Assembly: GCA_007844125.1 (NCBI GenBank)
Contig: CM017573.1
Coordinates: 12,023,042 to 12,087,041 of the forward strand
DNA length: 64,000 nucleotides
Direction: 5' to 3'
From: Sinonovacula constricta
Taxonomy: Eukaryota > Mollusca > Bivalvia > Cardiida > Solecurtidae
Under the pieces are notes generated by a model. That model made no database searches and had not been told where the DNA came from. It worked only from the letters and a program-made list of their open reading frames with translations. Position 1 is the stretch's first letter. Every line of letters begins with the position of its first letter. Both the position numbers and the translations under genes were made by a program. Below are positions 33,461-46,495 of the stretch, one piece after another.

Positions 33461-36400
33461 CTGAAATGGAAAAAAAGTATATTTAGGCGTTGAAATAGAC
33501 GCAGAGTAAATGGGGGTAGGTAGCGCCTAAAATAGAGCATAATGAAAGTCTGAAATGAAAAATATGAATAACTGGACGTTGAAACAGACGCAGAGTAAAT
33601 GGGGTAGGTAGCGCCTAAAATAGAGCATAATGAAGGTCTGAAATGGAAAATATGTATAGATGGACGTTGAAACAGACCAAGAGTAAATGGGGGTAGGTAG
33701 CGCCTGAAATAGAGCATAATGAAGGTCTGAAATGAAAAATATGTATAGATGGGCGTTGAAACAGACCAAGAATAAATGGGGTAGGTAGCGCCTGAAATAG
33801 AGCATAATGAAGGTCTGAAATGAAAAATATGTATAGATGGGCGTTGAAATAGACCAAGAATAAATGGGGTAGGTAGCGCCTGAAATAGAGCATAATGAAG
33901 GTCTGAAATGGAAAATATGTATAGATGGGCGTTGAAACAGACCAAGAATAAATGGGGTAGGTAGCGCCTGAAATAGAGCATAATGAAGGTCTGAAATGAA
34001 AAATATGTATAGATGGGCGTTGAAACAGACCAAGAATAAATGGGGTAGGTAGCGCCTGAAATAGAGCATAATGAAGGTCTGAAATGAAAAATATGTATAG
34101 ATGGGCGTTGAAACAGACCAAGAGTAAATGGGGTAGGTAGCGCCTGAAATAGAGCATAATGAAGGTCTGAAATGAAAAATATGTATAGATGGGCGTTGAA
34201 ACAGACCAAGAGTAAATGGGGTAGGTAGCGCCTGAAATAGAGCATAATGAAGGTCTGAAATGGAAAATATGTATAGATGGGCGTTGAAACAGACCAAGAA
34301 TAAATGGGGTAGGTAGCGCCTGAAATAGAGCATAATGAAGGTCTGAAATGAAAAATATGTATAGATGGGCGTTGAAACAGACCAAGAATAAATGGGGTAG
34401 GTAGCGCCTGAAATAGAGCATAATGAAGGTCTGAAATGAAAAATATGTATAGATGGGCGTTGAAACAGACCAAGAGTAAATGGGGTAGGTAGCGCCTGAA
34501 ATAGAGCATAATGAAGGTCTGAAATGAAAAATATGTATAGATGGGCGTTGAAACAGACCAAGAATAAATGGGGTAGGTAGCGCCTGAAATAGAGCATAAT
34601 GAAGGTCTGAAATGAAAAATATGTATAGATGGGCGTTGAAATAGACGCAGAGTAAATGGAGTAGGTAGCGCCTGAAATAGAGCATAATGAAGGTCTGAAA
34701 TGAAAAATATGTATAGATGGGCGTTAAAACAGACCAAGAATAAATGGGGTAGGTAGCGCCTGAAATAGAGCATAATGAAGGTCTGAAATGGAAAATATGT
34801 ATAGATGGGCGTTGAAATAGACCAAGAGTAAATGGGGTAGGTAGCGCCTGAAATAGAGCATAATGAAGGTCTGAAATGAAAAATATGTATAGATGGGCGT
34901 TGAAACAGACCAAGAATAAATGGGGTAGGTAGCGCCTGAAATAGAGCATAATGAAGGTCTGAAATGGAAAATATGTATAGATGGGCGTTGAAATAGACCA
35001 AGAATAAATGGGGTAGGTAGCGCCTGAAATAGAGCATAATGAAGGTCTGAAATGGAAAATACGTATAGATGGGCGTTGAAATAGACGCAGAGTAAATGGA
35101 GTAGGTAGCGCCTGAAATAGAGCATAATGAAGGTCTGAAATGGAAAATATGTATAGATGGGCGTTGAAACAGACCAACAGTAAATGGGGTAGGTAGCGCC
35201 TGAAATAGAGCATAATGAAGGTCTGAAATGGAAAATATGTATAGATGGGCGTTGAAATAGACCAAGAGTAAATGGGGGTAGGTAGCGCCTGAAATAGAGC
35301 ATAATGAAGGTCTGAAATGAAAAATATGTATAGATGGGCGTTGAAACAGACCAAGAATAAATGGGGTAGGTAGCGCCTGAAATAGAGCATAATGAAGGTC
35401 TGAAATGGAAAATATGTATAGATGGGCGTTGAAATAGACCAAGAATAAATGGGGTAGGTAACGCCTGAAATAGAGCATAATGAAGATCTGAAATGGAAAA
35501 TGTGTATAGATGGGCGTTGAAATAGACGCAGAGTAAATGGAGTAGGTAGCGCCTGAAATAGAGCATAATGAAGGTCTGAAATGGAAAATATGTATAGATG
35601 GGCGTTGAAACAGACCAAGAGTAAATGGGGTAGGTAGCGCCTGAAATAGAGCATAATGAAGGTCTGAAATGAAAAATATGTATAGATGGGCGTTGAAACA
35701 GACCAAGAGTAAACGGAGTAGGTAGCGCCTGAAATAGAGCATAATGAAGGTCTGAAATGGAAAATATGTATAGATGGGCGTTGAAACAGACCAAGAGTAA
35801 ACGGAGTAGGTAGCGCCTGAAATAGAGCATAATGAAGGTCTGAAATGGAAAATATGTATAGATGGGCGTTGAAACAGACCAAGAATAAATGGGGTAGGTA
35901 GCGCCTGAAATAGAGCATAACGAAGGTCTGAAATGAAAAATATGTATAGATGGGCGTTGAAACAGACCAAGAATAAATGGGGTAGGTAGCGCCTGAAATA
36001 GAGCATAATGAAGGTCTGAAATGAAAAATATGTATAAATGGGCGTTGAAACAGACCAAGAATAAATGGGGTAGGTAGCGCCTGAAATAGAGCATAATGAA
36101 GGTCTGAAATGAAAAATATGTATAGATGGGCGTTGAAACAGACCAAGAGTAAACGGAGTAGGTAGTGCCTGAAATAGAGCATAATGAAGGTCTGAAATGG
36201 AAAATATGTATAGATGGGCGTTGAAACAGACCAAGAGTAAATGGAGTAGGTAGCGCCTGAAATAGAGCATAATGAAGGTCTGAAATGGAAAATATGTATA
36301 GATGGGCGTTGAAACAGACCAAGAGTAAATGGGGTAGGTAGCGCCTGAAATAGAGCATAATGAAGGTCTGAAATGGAAAATATATATAGATGGGCGTTGA

Positions 36401-39400
36401 AATAGACCAAGAATAAATGGGGTAGGTAGCGCCTGAAATAGAGCATAATGAAGGTCTGAAATGGAAAATATGTATAGATGGGCGTTGAAATAGACCAAGA
36501 ATAAATGGGGTAGGTAGCGCCTGAAATAGAGCATAATGAAGGTCTGAAATGGAAAATATGTATAGATGGGCGTTGAAATAGACGCAGAGTAAATGGAGTA
36601 GGTAGCGCCTGAAATAGAGCATAATGAAGGTCTGAAATGGAAAATATGTATAGATGGTCGTTGAAACAGACCAAGAGTAAATGGGGTAGGTAGCGCCTGA
36701 AATAGAGCATAATGAAGGTCTGAAATGGAAAATATGTATAGATGGGCGTTGAAATAGACCAAGAGTAAATGGGCGTAGGTAGCGCCTGAAATAGAGCATA
36801 ATGAAGGTCTGAAATGAAAAATATGTATAGATGGGCGTTGAAACAGACCAAGAATAAATGGGGTAGGTAGCGCCTGAAATAGAGCATAATGAAGGTCTGA
36901 AATGGAAAATATGTATAGATGGGCGTTGAAATAGACCAAGAATAAATGGGGTAGGTAGCGCCTGAAATAGAGCATAATGAAGGTCTGAAATGGAAAATAT
37001 GTATAGATGGGCGTTGAAATAGACGCAGAGTAAATGGAGTAGGTAGCGCCTGAAATAGAGCATAATGAAGGTCTGAAATGGAAAATATGTATAGATGGGC
37101 GTTGAAACAGACCAAGAGTAAATGGGGTAGGTAGCGCCTGAAATAGAGCATAATGAAGGTCTGAAATGAAAAATATGTATAGATGGGCGTTGAAACAGAC
37201 CAAGAGTAAACGGAGTAGGTAGCGCCTGAAATAGAGCATAATGAAGGTCTGAAATGGAAAATATGTATAGATGGGCGTTGAAACAGACCAAGATTAAACG
37301 GAGTAGGTAGCGCCTGAAATAGAGCATAATGAAGGTCTGAAATGGAAAATATGTATAGATGGGCGTTGAAACAGACCAAGAATAAATGGGGTAGGTAGCG
37401 CCTGAAATAGAGCATAATGAAGGTCTGAAATGAAAAATATGTATAGATGGGCGTTGAAACAGACCAAGAATAAATGGGGTAGGTAGCGCCTGAAATAGAG
37501 CATAATGAAGGTCTGAAATGAAAAATATGTATAGATGGGCGTTGAAACAGACCAAGAATAAATGGGGTAGGTAGCGCCTGAAATAGAGCATAATGAAGGT
37601 CTGAAATGAAAAATATGTATAGATGGGCGTTGAAACAGACCAAGAGTAAACGGAGTAGGTAGTGCCTGAAATAGAGCATAATGAAGGTCTGAAATGGAAA
37701 ATATGTATAGATGGGCGTTGAAACAGACCAAGAGTAAATGGAGTAGGTAGCGCCTGAAATAGAGCATAATGAAGGTCTGAAATGGAAAATATGTATAGAT
37801 GGGCGTTGAAACAGACCAAGAGTAAATGGGGTAGGTAGCGCCTGAAATAGAGCATAATGAAGGTCTGAAATGGAAAATATATATAGATGGGCGTTGAAAT
37901 AGACCAAGAATAATTGGGGTAGGTAGCGCCTGAAATAGAGCATAATGAAGGTCTGAAATGGAAAATATGTATAGATGGGCGTTGAAATAGACCAAGAATA
38001 AATGGGGTAGGTAGCGCCTGAAATAGAGCATAATGAAGGTCTGAAATGGAAAATATGTATAGATGGGCGTTGAAATAGACGCAGAGTAAATGGAGTAGGT
38101 AGCGCCTGAAATAGAGCATAATGAAGGTCTGAAATGGAAAATATGTATAGATGGTCGTTGAAACAGACCAAGAGTAAATGGGGTAGGTAGCGCCTGAAAT
38201 AGAGCATAATGAAGGTCTGAAATGGAAAATATGTATAGATGGGCGTTGAAATAGACCAAGAGTAAATGGGGGTAGGTAGCGCCTGAAATAGAGCATAATG
38301 AAGGTCTGAAATGAAAAATATGTATAGATGGGCGTTGAAACAGACCAAGAATAAATGGGGTAGGTAGCGCCTGAAATAGAGCATAATGAAGGTCTGAAAT
38401 GGAAAATATGTATAGATGGGCGTTGAAATAGACCAAGAATAAATGGGGTAGGTAGCGCCTGAAATAGAGCATAATGAAGGTCTGAAATGGAAAATATGTA
38501 TAGATGGGCGTTGAAATAGACGCAGAGTAAATGCAGTAGGTAGCGCCTGAAATAGAGCATAATGAAGGTCTGAAATGGAAAATATGTATAGATGGGCGTT
38601 GAAACAGACCAAGAGTAAATGGGGTAGGTAGCGCCTGAAATAGAGCATAATGAAGGTCTGAAATGAAAAATATGTATAGATGGGCGTTGAAACAGACCAA
38701 GAGTAAACGGAGTAGGTAGCGCCTGAAATAGAGCATAATGAAGGTCTGAAATGGAAAATATGTATAGATGGGCGTTGAAACAGACCAAGAGTAAACGGAG
38801 TAGGTAGCGCCTGAAATAGAGCATAATGAAGGTCTGAAATGGAAAATATGTATAGATGGGCGTTGAAATAGACCAAGAATAAATGGGGTAGGTAGCGCCT
38901 GAAATAGAGCATAATGAAGGTCTGAAATGGAAAATATGTATAGATGGGCGTTGAAATAGACGCAGAGTAAATGGAGTAGGTAGCGCCTGAAATAGAGCAT
39001 AATGAAGGTCTGAAATGGAAAATATGTATAGATGGGCGTTGAAACAGACCAAGAGTAAATGGGGTAGGTAGCGCCTGAAATAGAGCATAATGAAGGTCTG
39101 AAATGAAAAATATGTATAGATGGGCGTTGAAACAGACCAAGAGTAAACGGAGTAGGTAGCGCCTGAAATAGAGCATAATGAAGGTCTGAAATGGAAAATA
39201 TGTATAGATGGGCGTTGAAACAGACCAAGAGTAAACGGAGTAGGTAGTGCCTGAAATAGAGCATAATGAAGGTCTGAAATGGAAAATATGTATAGATGGG
39301 CGTTGAAACAGACCAAGAATAAATGGGGTAGGTAGCGCCTGAAATAGAGCATAATGAAGGTCTGAAATGAAAAATATGTATAGATGGGCGTTGAAACAGA

Positions 39401-42400
39401 CCAAGAATAAATGGGGTAGGTAGCGCCTGAAATAGAGCATAATGAAGGTCTGAAATGAAAAATATGTATAGATGGGCGTTGAAACAGACCAAGAATAAAT
39501 GGGGTAGGTAGCGCCTGAAATAGAGCATAATGAAGGTCTGAAATGAAAAATATGTATAGATGGGCGTTGAAATAGACGCAGAGTAAATGGGGTAGGTAGC
39601 GCCTGAAATAGAGCATAATGAAGGTCTGAAATGAAAAATATGTATAGATGGGCGTTGAAACAGACCAAGAATAAATGGGGTAGGTAGCGCCTGAAATAGA
39701 GCATAATGAAGGTCTGAAATGGAAAATATGTATAGATGGGCGTTAAAATAGATCAAGAATAAATGGGGTAGGTAGCGCCTGAAATAGAGCATAATGAAGA
39801 TCTGAAATGGAAAATATGTATAGATGGGCGTTGAAATAGACGCAGAGTAAATGGAGTAGGTAGCGCCTGAAATAGAGCATAATGAAGGTCTGAAATGGAA
39901 AATATGTATAGATGGGCGTTGAAACAGACCAAGAGTAAATGGGGTAGGTAGCGCCTGAAATAGAGCATAATGAAGGTCTGAAATGAAAAATATGTATAGA
40001 TGGGCGTTGAAACAGACCAAGAGTAAACGGAGTAGGTAGCGCCTGAAATAGAGCATAATGAAGGTCTGAAATGGAAAATATGTATAGATGGGCGTTGAAA
40101 CAGACCAAGAGTAAACGGAGTAGGTAGCGCCTGAAATAGAGCATAATGAAGGTCTGAAATGGAAAATATGTATAGATGGGCGTTGAAACAGACCAAGAAT
40201 AAATGGGGTAGGTAGCGCCTGAAATAGAGCATAACGAAGGTCTGAAATGAAAAATATGTATAGATGGGCGTTGAAACAGACCAAGAATAAATGGGGTAGG
40301 TAGCGCCTGAAATAGAGCATAATGAAGGTCTGAAATGAAAAATATGTATAGATGGGCGTTGAAACAGACCAAGAATAAATGGGGTAGGTAGCGCCTGAAA
40401 TAGAGCATAATGAAGGTCTGAAATGAAAAATATGTATAGATGGGCGTTGAAACAGACCAAGAGTAAACGGAGTAGGTAGTGCCTGAAATAGGGCATAATG
40501 AAGGTCTGAAATGGAAAATATGTATAGATGGGCGTTGAAACAGACCAAGAGTAAATGGAGTAGGTAGCGCCTGAAATAGAGCATAATGAAGGTCTGAAAT
40601 GGAAAATATGTATAGATTGGCGTTGAAACAGACCAAGAGTAAATGGGGTAGGTAGCGCCTGAAATAGAGCATAATGAAGGTCTGAAATGGAAAATATGTA
40701 TAGATGGGCGTTGAAATAGACCAAGAATAAATGGGGTAGGTAGCGCCTGAAATAGAGCATAATGAAGGTCTGAAATGGAAAATATGTATAGATGGGCGTT
40801 GAAATAGACCAAGAATAAATGGGGTAGGTAGCGCCTGAAATAGAGCATAATGAAGGTCTGAAATGGAAAATATGTATAGATGGGCGTTGAAATAGACGCA
40901 GAGTAAATGGAGTAGGTAGCGCCTGAAATAGAGCATAATGAAGGTCTGAAATGGAAAATATGTATAGATGGGCGTTGATACAGACCAAGAGTAAATGGGG
41001 TAGGTAGCGCCTGAAATAGAGCATAATGAAGGTCTGAAATGGAAAATATGTATAGATGGGCGTTGAAACAGACCAAGAGTAAATGGGGTAGGTAGCGCCT
41101 GAAATAGAGCATAATGAAGGTCTGAAATGAAAAATATGTATAGATGGGCGTTGAAACAGACCAAGAGTAAACGGAGTAGGTAGCGCCTGAAATAGAGCAT
41201 AATGAAGGTCTGAAATGAAAAATATGTATAGATGGGCGTTGAAACAGACCAAGAATAAATGGGGTAGGTAGCGCCTGAAATAGAGCATAATGAAGGTCTG
41301 AAATGAAAAATATGTATAGATGGGCGTTGAAACAGACCAAGAATAAATGGGGTAGGTAGCGCCTGAAATAGAGCATAATGAAGGTCTGAAATGAAAAATA
41401 TGTATAGATGGGCGTTGAAACAGACCAAGAGTAAACGGAGTAGGTAGTGCCTGAAATAGGGCATAATGAAGGTCTGAAATGGAAAATATGTATAGATGGG
41501 CGTTGAAACAGACCAAGAGTAAATGGAGTAGGTAGCGCCTGAAATAGAGCATAATGAAGGTCTGAAATGGAAAATATGTATAGATTGGCGTTGAAACAGA
41601 CCAAGAGTAAATGGGGTAGGTAGCGCCTGAAATAGAGCATAATGAAGGTCTGAAATGGAAAATATGTATAGATGGGCGTTGAAATAGACCAAGAATAAAT
41701 GGGGGTAGGTAGCGCCTGAAATAGAGCATAATGAAGGTCTGAAATGGAAAATATGTATAGATGGGCGTTGAAATAGACCAAGAATAAATGGGGTAGGTAG
41801 CGCCTGAAATAGAGCATAATGAAGGTCTGAAATGGAAAATATGTATAGATGGGCGTTGAAATAGACGCAGAGTAAATGGAGTAGGTAGCGCCTGAAATAG
41901 AGCATAATGAAGGTCTGAAATGGAAAATATGTATAGATGGGCGTTGATACAGACCAAGAGTAAATGGGGTAGGTAGCGCCTGAAATAGAGCATAATGAAG
42001 GTCTGAAATGGAAAATATGTATAGATGGGCGTTGAAACAGACCAAGAGTAAATGGGGTAGGTAGCGCCTGAAATAGAGCATAATGAAGGTCTGAAATGAA
42101 AAATATGTATAGATGGGCGTTGAAACAGACCAAGAGTAAACGGAGTAGGTAGCGCCTGAAATAGAGCATAATGAAGGTCTGAAATGGAAAATATGTATAG
42201 ATGGGCGTTGAAACAGACCAAGAGTAAACGGAGTAGGTAGCGCCTGAAATAGAGCATAATGAAGGTCTGAAATGGAAAATATGTATAGATGGGCGTTGAA
42301 ACAGACCAAGAATAAATGGGGTAGGTAGCGCCTGAAATAGAGCATAATGAAGGTCTGAAATGAAAAATATGTATAGATGGGCGTTGAAACAGACCAAGAA

Positions 42401-45400
42401 TAAATGGGGTAGGTAGCGCCTGAAATAGAGCATAATGAAGGTCTGAAATGAAAAATATGTATAGATGGGCGTTGAAACAGACCAAGAATAAATGGGGTAG
42501 GTAGCGCCTGAAATAGAGCATAATGAAGGTCTGAAATGAAAAATATGTATAGATGGGCGTTGAAATAGACGCAGAGTAAATGGGGTAGGTAGCGCCTGAA
42601 ATAGAGCATAATGAAGGTCTGAAATGAAAAATATGTATAGATGGGCGTTGAAACAGACCAAGAATAAATGGGGTAGGTAGCGCCTGAAATAGAGCATAAT
42701 GAAGGTCTGAAATGGAAAATATGTATAGATGGGCGTTGAAATAGACCAAGAGTAAATGGGGTAGGTAGCGCCTGAAATAGAGCATAATGAAGGTCTGAAA
42801 TGAAAAATATGTATAGATGGGCGTTGAAACAGACCAAGAATAAATGGGGTAGGTAGCGCCTGAAATAGAGCATAATGAAGGTCTGAAATGGAAAATATGT
42901 ATAGATGGGCGTTGAAATAGACCAAGAATAAATGGGGTAGGTAGCGCCTGAAATAGAGCATAATGAAGGTCTGAAATGGAAAATATGTATAGATGGGCGT
43001 TGAAATAGACGCAGAGTAAATGGAGTAGGTAGCGCCTGAAATAGAGCATAATGAAGGTCTGAAATGGAAAATATGTATAGATGGGCGTTGAAACAGACCA
43101 AGAGTAAATGGGGTAGGTAGCGCCTGAAATAGAGCATAATGAAGGTCTGAAATGGAAAATATGTATAGATGGGCGTTGAAATAGACCAAGAGTAAATGGG
43201 GGTAGGTAGCGCCTGAAATAGAGCATAATGAAGGTCTGAAATGAAAAATATGTATAGATGGGCGTTGAAACAGACCAAGAATAAATGGGGTAGGTAGCGC
43301 CTGAAATAGAGCATAATGAAGGTCTGAAATGGAAAATATGTATAGATGGGCGTTGAAATAGATCAAGAATAAATGGGGTAGGTAGCGCCTGAAATAGAGC
43401 ATAATGAAGATCTGAAATGGAAAATATGTATAGATGGGCGTTGAAATAGACGCAGAGTAAATGGAGTAGGTAGCGCCTGAAATAGAGCATAATGAAGGTC
43501 TGAAATGGAAAATATGTATAGATGGGCGTTGAAACAGACCAAGAGTAAATGGGGTAGGTAGCGCCTGAAATAGAGCATAATGAAGGTCTGAAATGAAAAA
43601 TATGTATAGATGGGCGTTGAAACAGACCAAGAGTAAACGGAGTAGGTAGCGCCTGAAATAGAGCATAATGAAGGTCTGAAATGGAAAATATGTATAGATG
43701 GGCGTTGAAACAGACCAAGAGTAAACGGAGTAGGTAGCGCCTGAAATAGAGCATAATGAAGGTCTGAAATGGAAAATATGTATAGATGGGCGTTGAAACA
43801 GACCAAGAATAAATGGGGTAGGTAGCGCCTGAAATAGAGCATAACGAAGGTCTGAAATGAAAAATATGTATAGATGGGCGTTGAAACAGACCAAGAATAA
43901 ATGGGGTAGGTAGCGCCTGAAATAGAGCATAATGAAGGTCTGAAATGAAAAATATGTATAGATGGGCGTTGAAACAGACCAAGAATAAATGGGGTAGGTA
44001 GCGCCTGAAATAGAGCATAATGAAGGTCTGAAATGAAAAATATGTATAGATGGGCGTTGAAACAGACCAAGAGTAAACGGAGTAGGTAGTGCCTGAAATA
44101 GAGCATAATGAAGGTCTGAAATGGAAAATATGTATAGATGGGCGTTGAAACAGACCAAGAGTAAATGGAGTAGGTAGCGCCTGAAATAGAGCATAATGAA
44201 GGTCTGAAATGGAAAATATGTATAGATTGGCGTTGAAACAGACCAAGAGTAAATGGGGTAGGTAGCGCCTGAAATAGAGCATAATGAAGGTCTGAAATGG
44301 AAAATATGTATAGATGGGCGTTGAAATATACCAAGAATAAATGGGGTAGGTAGCGCCTGAAATAGAGCATAATGAAGGTCTGATATGGAAAATATGTATA
44401 GATGGGCGTTGAAATAGACCAAGAATAAATGGGGTAGGTAGCGCCTGAAATAGAGCATAATGAAGGTCTGAAATGGAAAATATGTATAGATGGGCGTTGA
44501 AATAGACGCAGAGTAAATGGAGTAGGTAGCGCCTGAAATAGAGCATAATGAAGGTCTGAAATGGAAAATATGTATAGATGGGCGTTGATACAGACCAAGA
44601 GTAAATGGGGTAGGTAGCGCCTGAAATAGAGCATAATGAAGGTCTGAAATGGAAAATATGTATAGATGGGCGTTGAAACAGACCAAGAATAAATGGGGTA
44701 GGTAGCGCCTGAAATAGAGCATAATGAAGGTCTGAAATGGAAAATATGTATAGATGGGCGTTGAAATAGACCAAGAATAAATGGGGTAGGTAGCGCCTGA
44801 AATAGAGCATAATGAAGGTCTGAAATGGAAAATATGTATAGATGGGCGTTGAAATAGACGCAGAGTAAATGGAGTAGGTAGCGCCTGAAATAGAGCATAA
44901 TGAAGGTCTGAAATGGAAAATATGTATAGATGGGCGTTGAAACAGACCAAGAATAAATGGGGTAGGTAGCGCCTGAAATAGAGCATAATGAAGGTCTGAA
45001 ATGAAAAATATGTATAGATGGGCGTTGAAACAGACCAAGAATAAATGGGGTAGGTAGCGCCTGAAATAGAGCATAATGAAGGTCTGAAATGGAAAATATG
45101 TATAGATGGGCGTTGAAACAGACCAAGAGTAAATGGGGTAGGTAGCGCCTGAAATAGAGCATAATGAAGGTCTGAAATGAAAAATATGTATAGATGGGCG
45201 TTGAAACAGACCAAGAGTAAACGGAGTAGGTAGCGCCTGAAATAGAGCATAATGAAGCTCTGAAATGGAAAATATGTATAGATGGGCGTTGAAACAGACC
45301 AAGAGTAAACGGAGTAGGTAGCGCCTGAAATAGAGCATAATGAAGGTCTGAAATGGAAAATATGTATAGATGGGCGTTGAAACAGACCAAGAATAAATGG

Positions 45401-45957
45401 GGTAGGTAGCGCCTGAAATAGAGCATAATGAAGGTCTGAAATGAAAAATATGTATAGATGGGCGTTGAAACAGACCAAGAATAAATGGGGTAGGTAGCGC
45501 CTGAAATAGAGCATAATGAAGGTCTGAAATGAAAAATATGTATAGATGGGCGTTGAAACAGACCAAGAATAAATGGGGTAGGTAGCGCCTGAAATAGAGC
45601 ATAATGAAGGTCTGAAATGAAAAATATGTATAGATGGGCGTTGAAACAGACCAAGAGTAAACGGAGTAGGTAGCGCCTGAAATAGAGCATAATGAAGGTC
45701 TGAAATGGAAAATATGTATAGATGGGCGTTGAAACAGACCAAGAATAAACGGAGTAGGTAGCGCCTGAAATAGAGCATAATGAAGGTCTGAAATGGAAAA
45801 TATGTATAGATGGGCGTTGAAACAGACCAAGAATAAATGGGGTAGGTAGCGCCTGAAATAGAGCATAATGAAGGTCTGAAATGGAAAATATGTATAGATG
45901 GGCGTTGAAACAGACCAAGAGTAAATGGGGTAGGTAGCGCCTGCAGAAGGGCATAAT
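33461..45957 (-). repeat. 88-bp satellite, about 142 units, in the last receptor intron
   Basis: The period is 88 bases (occasionally 89). Minus-sense landmarks are CTATTTCAGGCGCTACC, TACTCTTGGTCTGTTTCAAC and CATTTCAGACCTTC. Two diagnostic variants alternate: GACCAAGAATAAATGGGG and GACGCAGAGTAAATGGAG. Higher-order blocks are visible. The minus strand is almost free of stops in all three frames; since 88 is not a multiple of 3, each frame reads an 88-residue super-repeat (MLYFRRYLPHLFLV..., SISGATYPIYSWSV...). These giant frames have no start or domain and lie inside an intron. The first units (33461-33620) are the most diverged. Confidence 0.97.
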
Positions 45958-46495
45958 GAATGTGTACGCCGTGCCGCCTGATATTGATAAGAAAGGCAAT
46001 GATGCAAGACTAAAGAAAGAGCCTGAAATAGAGATGATAATGATGGAAGTAGAGTTATAATATGTATAGATAATGCATGAAATGTGGAGTAAAGGCAACA
46101 TTATTAAAATGCAGTTGTTAGATCTCATATTGCAGCATATTTTGAATATTATGCCAATCATATTTAAAGTGGCCGATAAAAACCTTAAATAGGATATTAT
46201 ATAAACTACAGCCAACCAAACAGCAAGCGCCATGGAAACGTCGGTCGACAAACGGCCCGGCAGGAATGCCTAAGACCAGTATTCACCAAGTATTCACACA
46301 AGTAAGAATTGCTTATGTCAAAGACTTCAGTTCATGATATCTTCATTATGTATTTAGCTACATGTCTGTATTTTTGCAGGACACGTTAACTTTGATAGTT
46401 TAACTTAAAAATGCATTGAAACTTCACAAATTAGCTTAGTTTTGTTTGTATGAAATCTGTGACTTTAGCTTAAGTCATGACTTAGATTTAAGAAT
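45958..46495. other. Right edge of the 88-bp satellite and spacer
   Basis: At 45960-45982 the sequence GTGTACGCCGTGCCGCCTGA resembles the exon/intron junction at the other end of the array (GTGTACGCCGCGCCTGA). The rest is AT-rich spacer, with a sequence near 46230 (GTCGGTCGACAAACGGCC) like the reverse-transcriptase tails. Confidence 0.5.

Noticed and set aside
33421..46251. Overlapping minus-strand ORFs of 356 to 2084 codons
   Set aside because: They are the 88-bp satellite read in different phases. They have no domain, overlap each other in several frames and lie inside a receptor intron with phase-matched splice sites on both sides.
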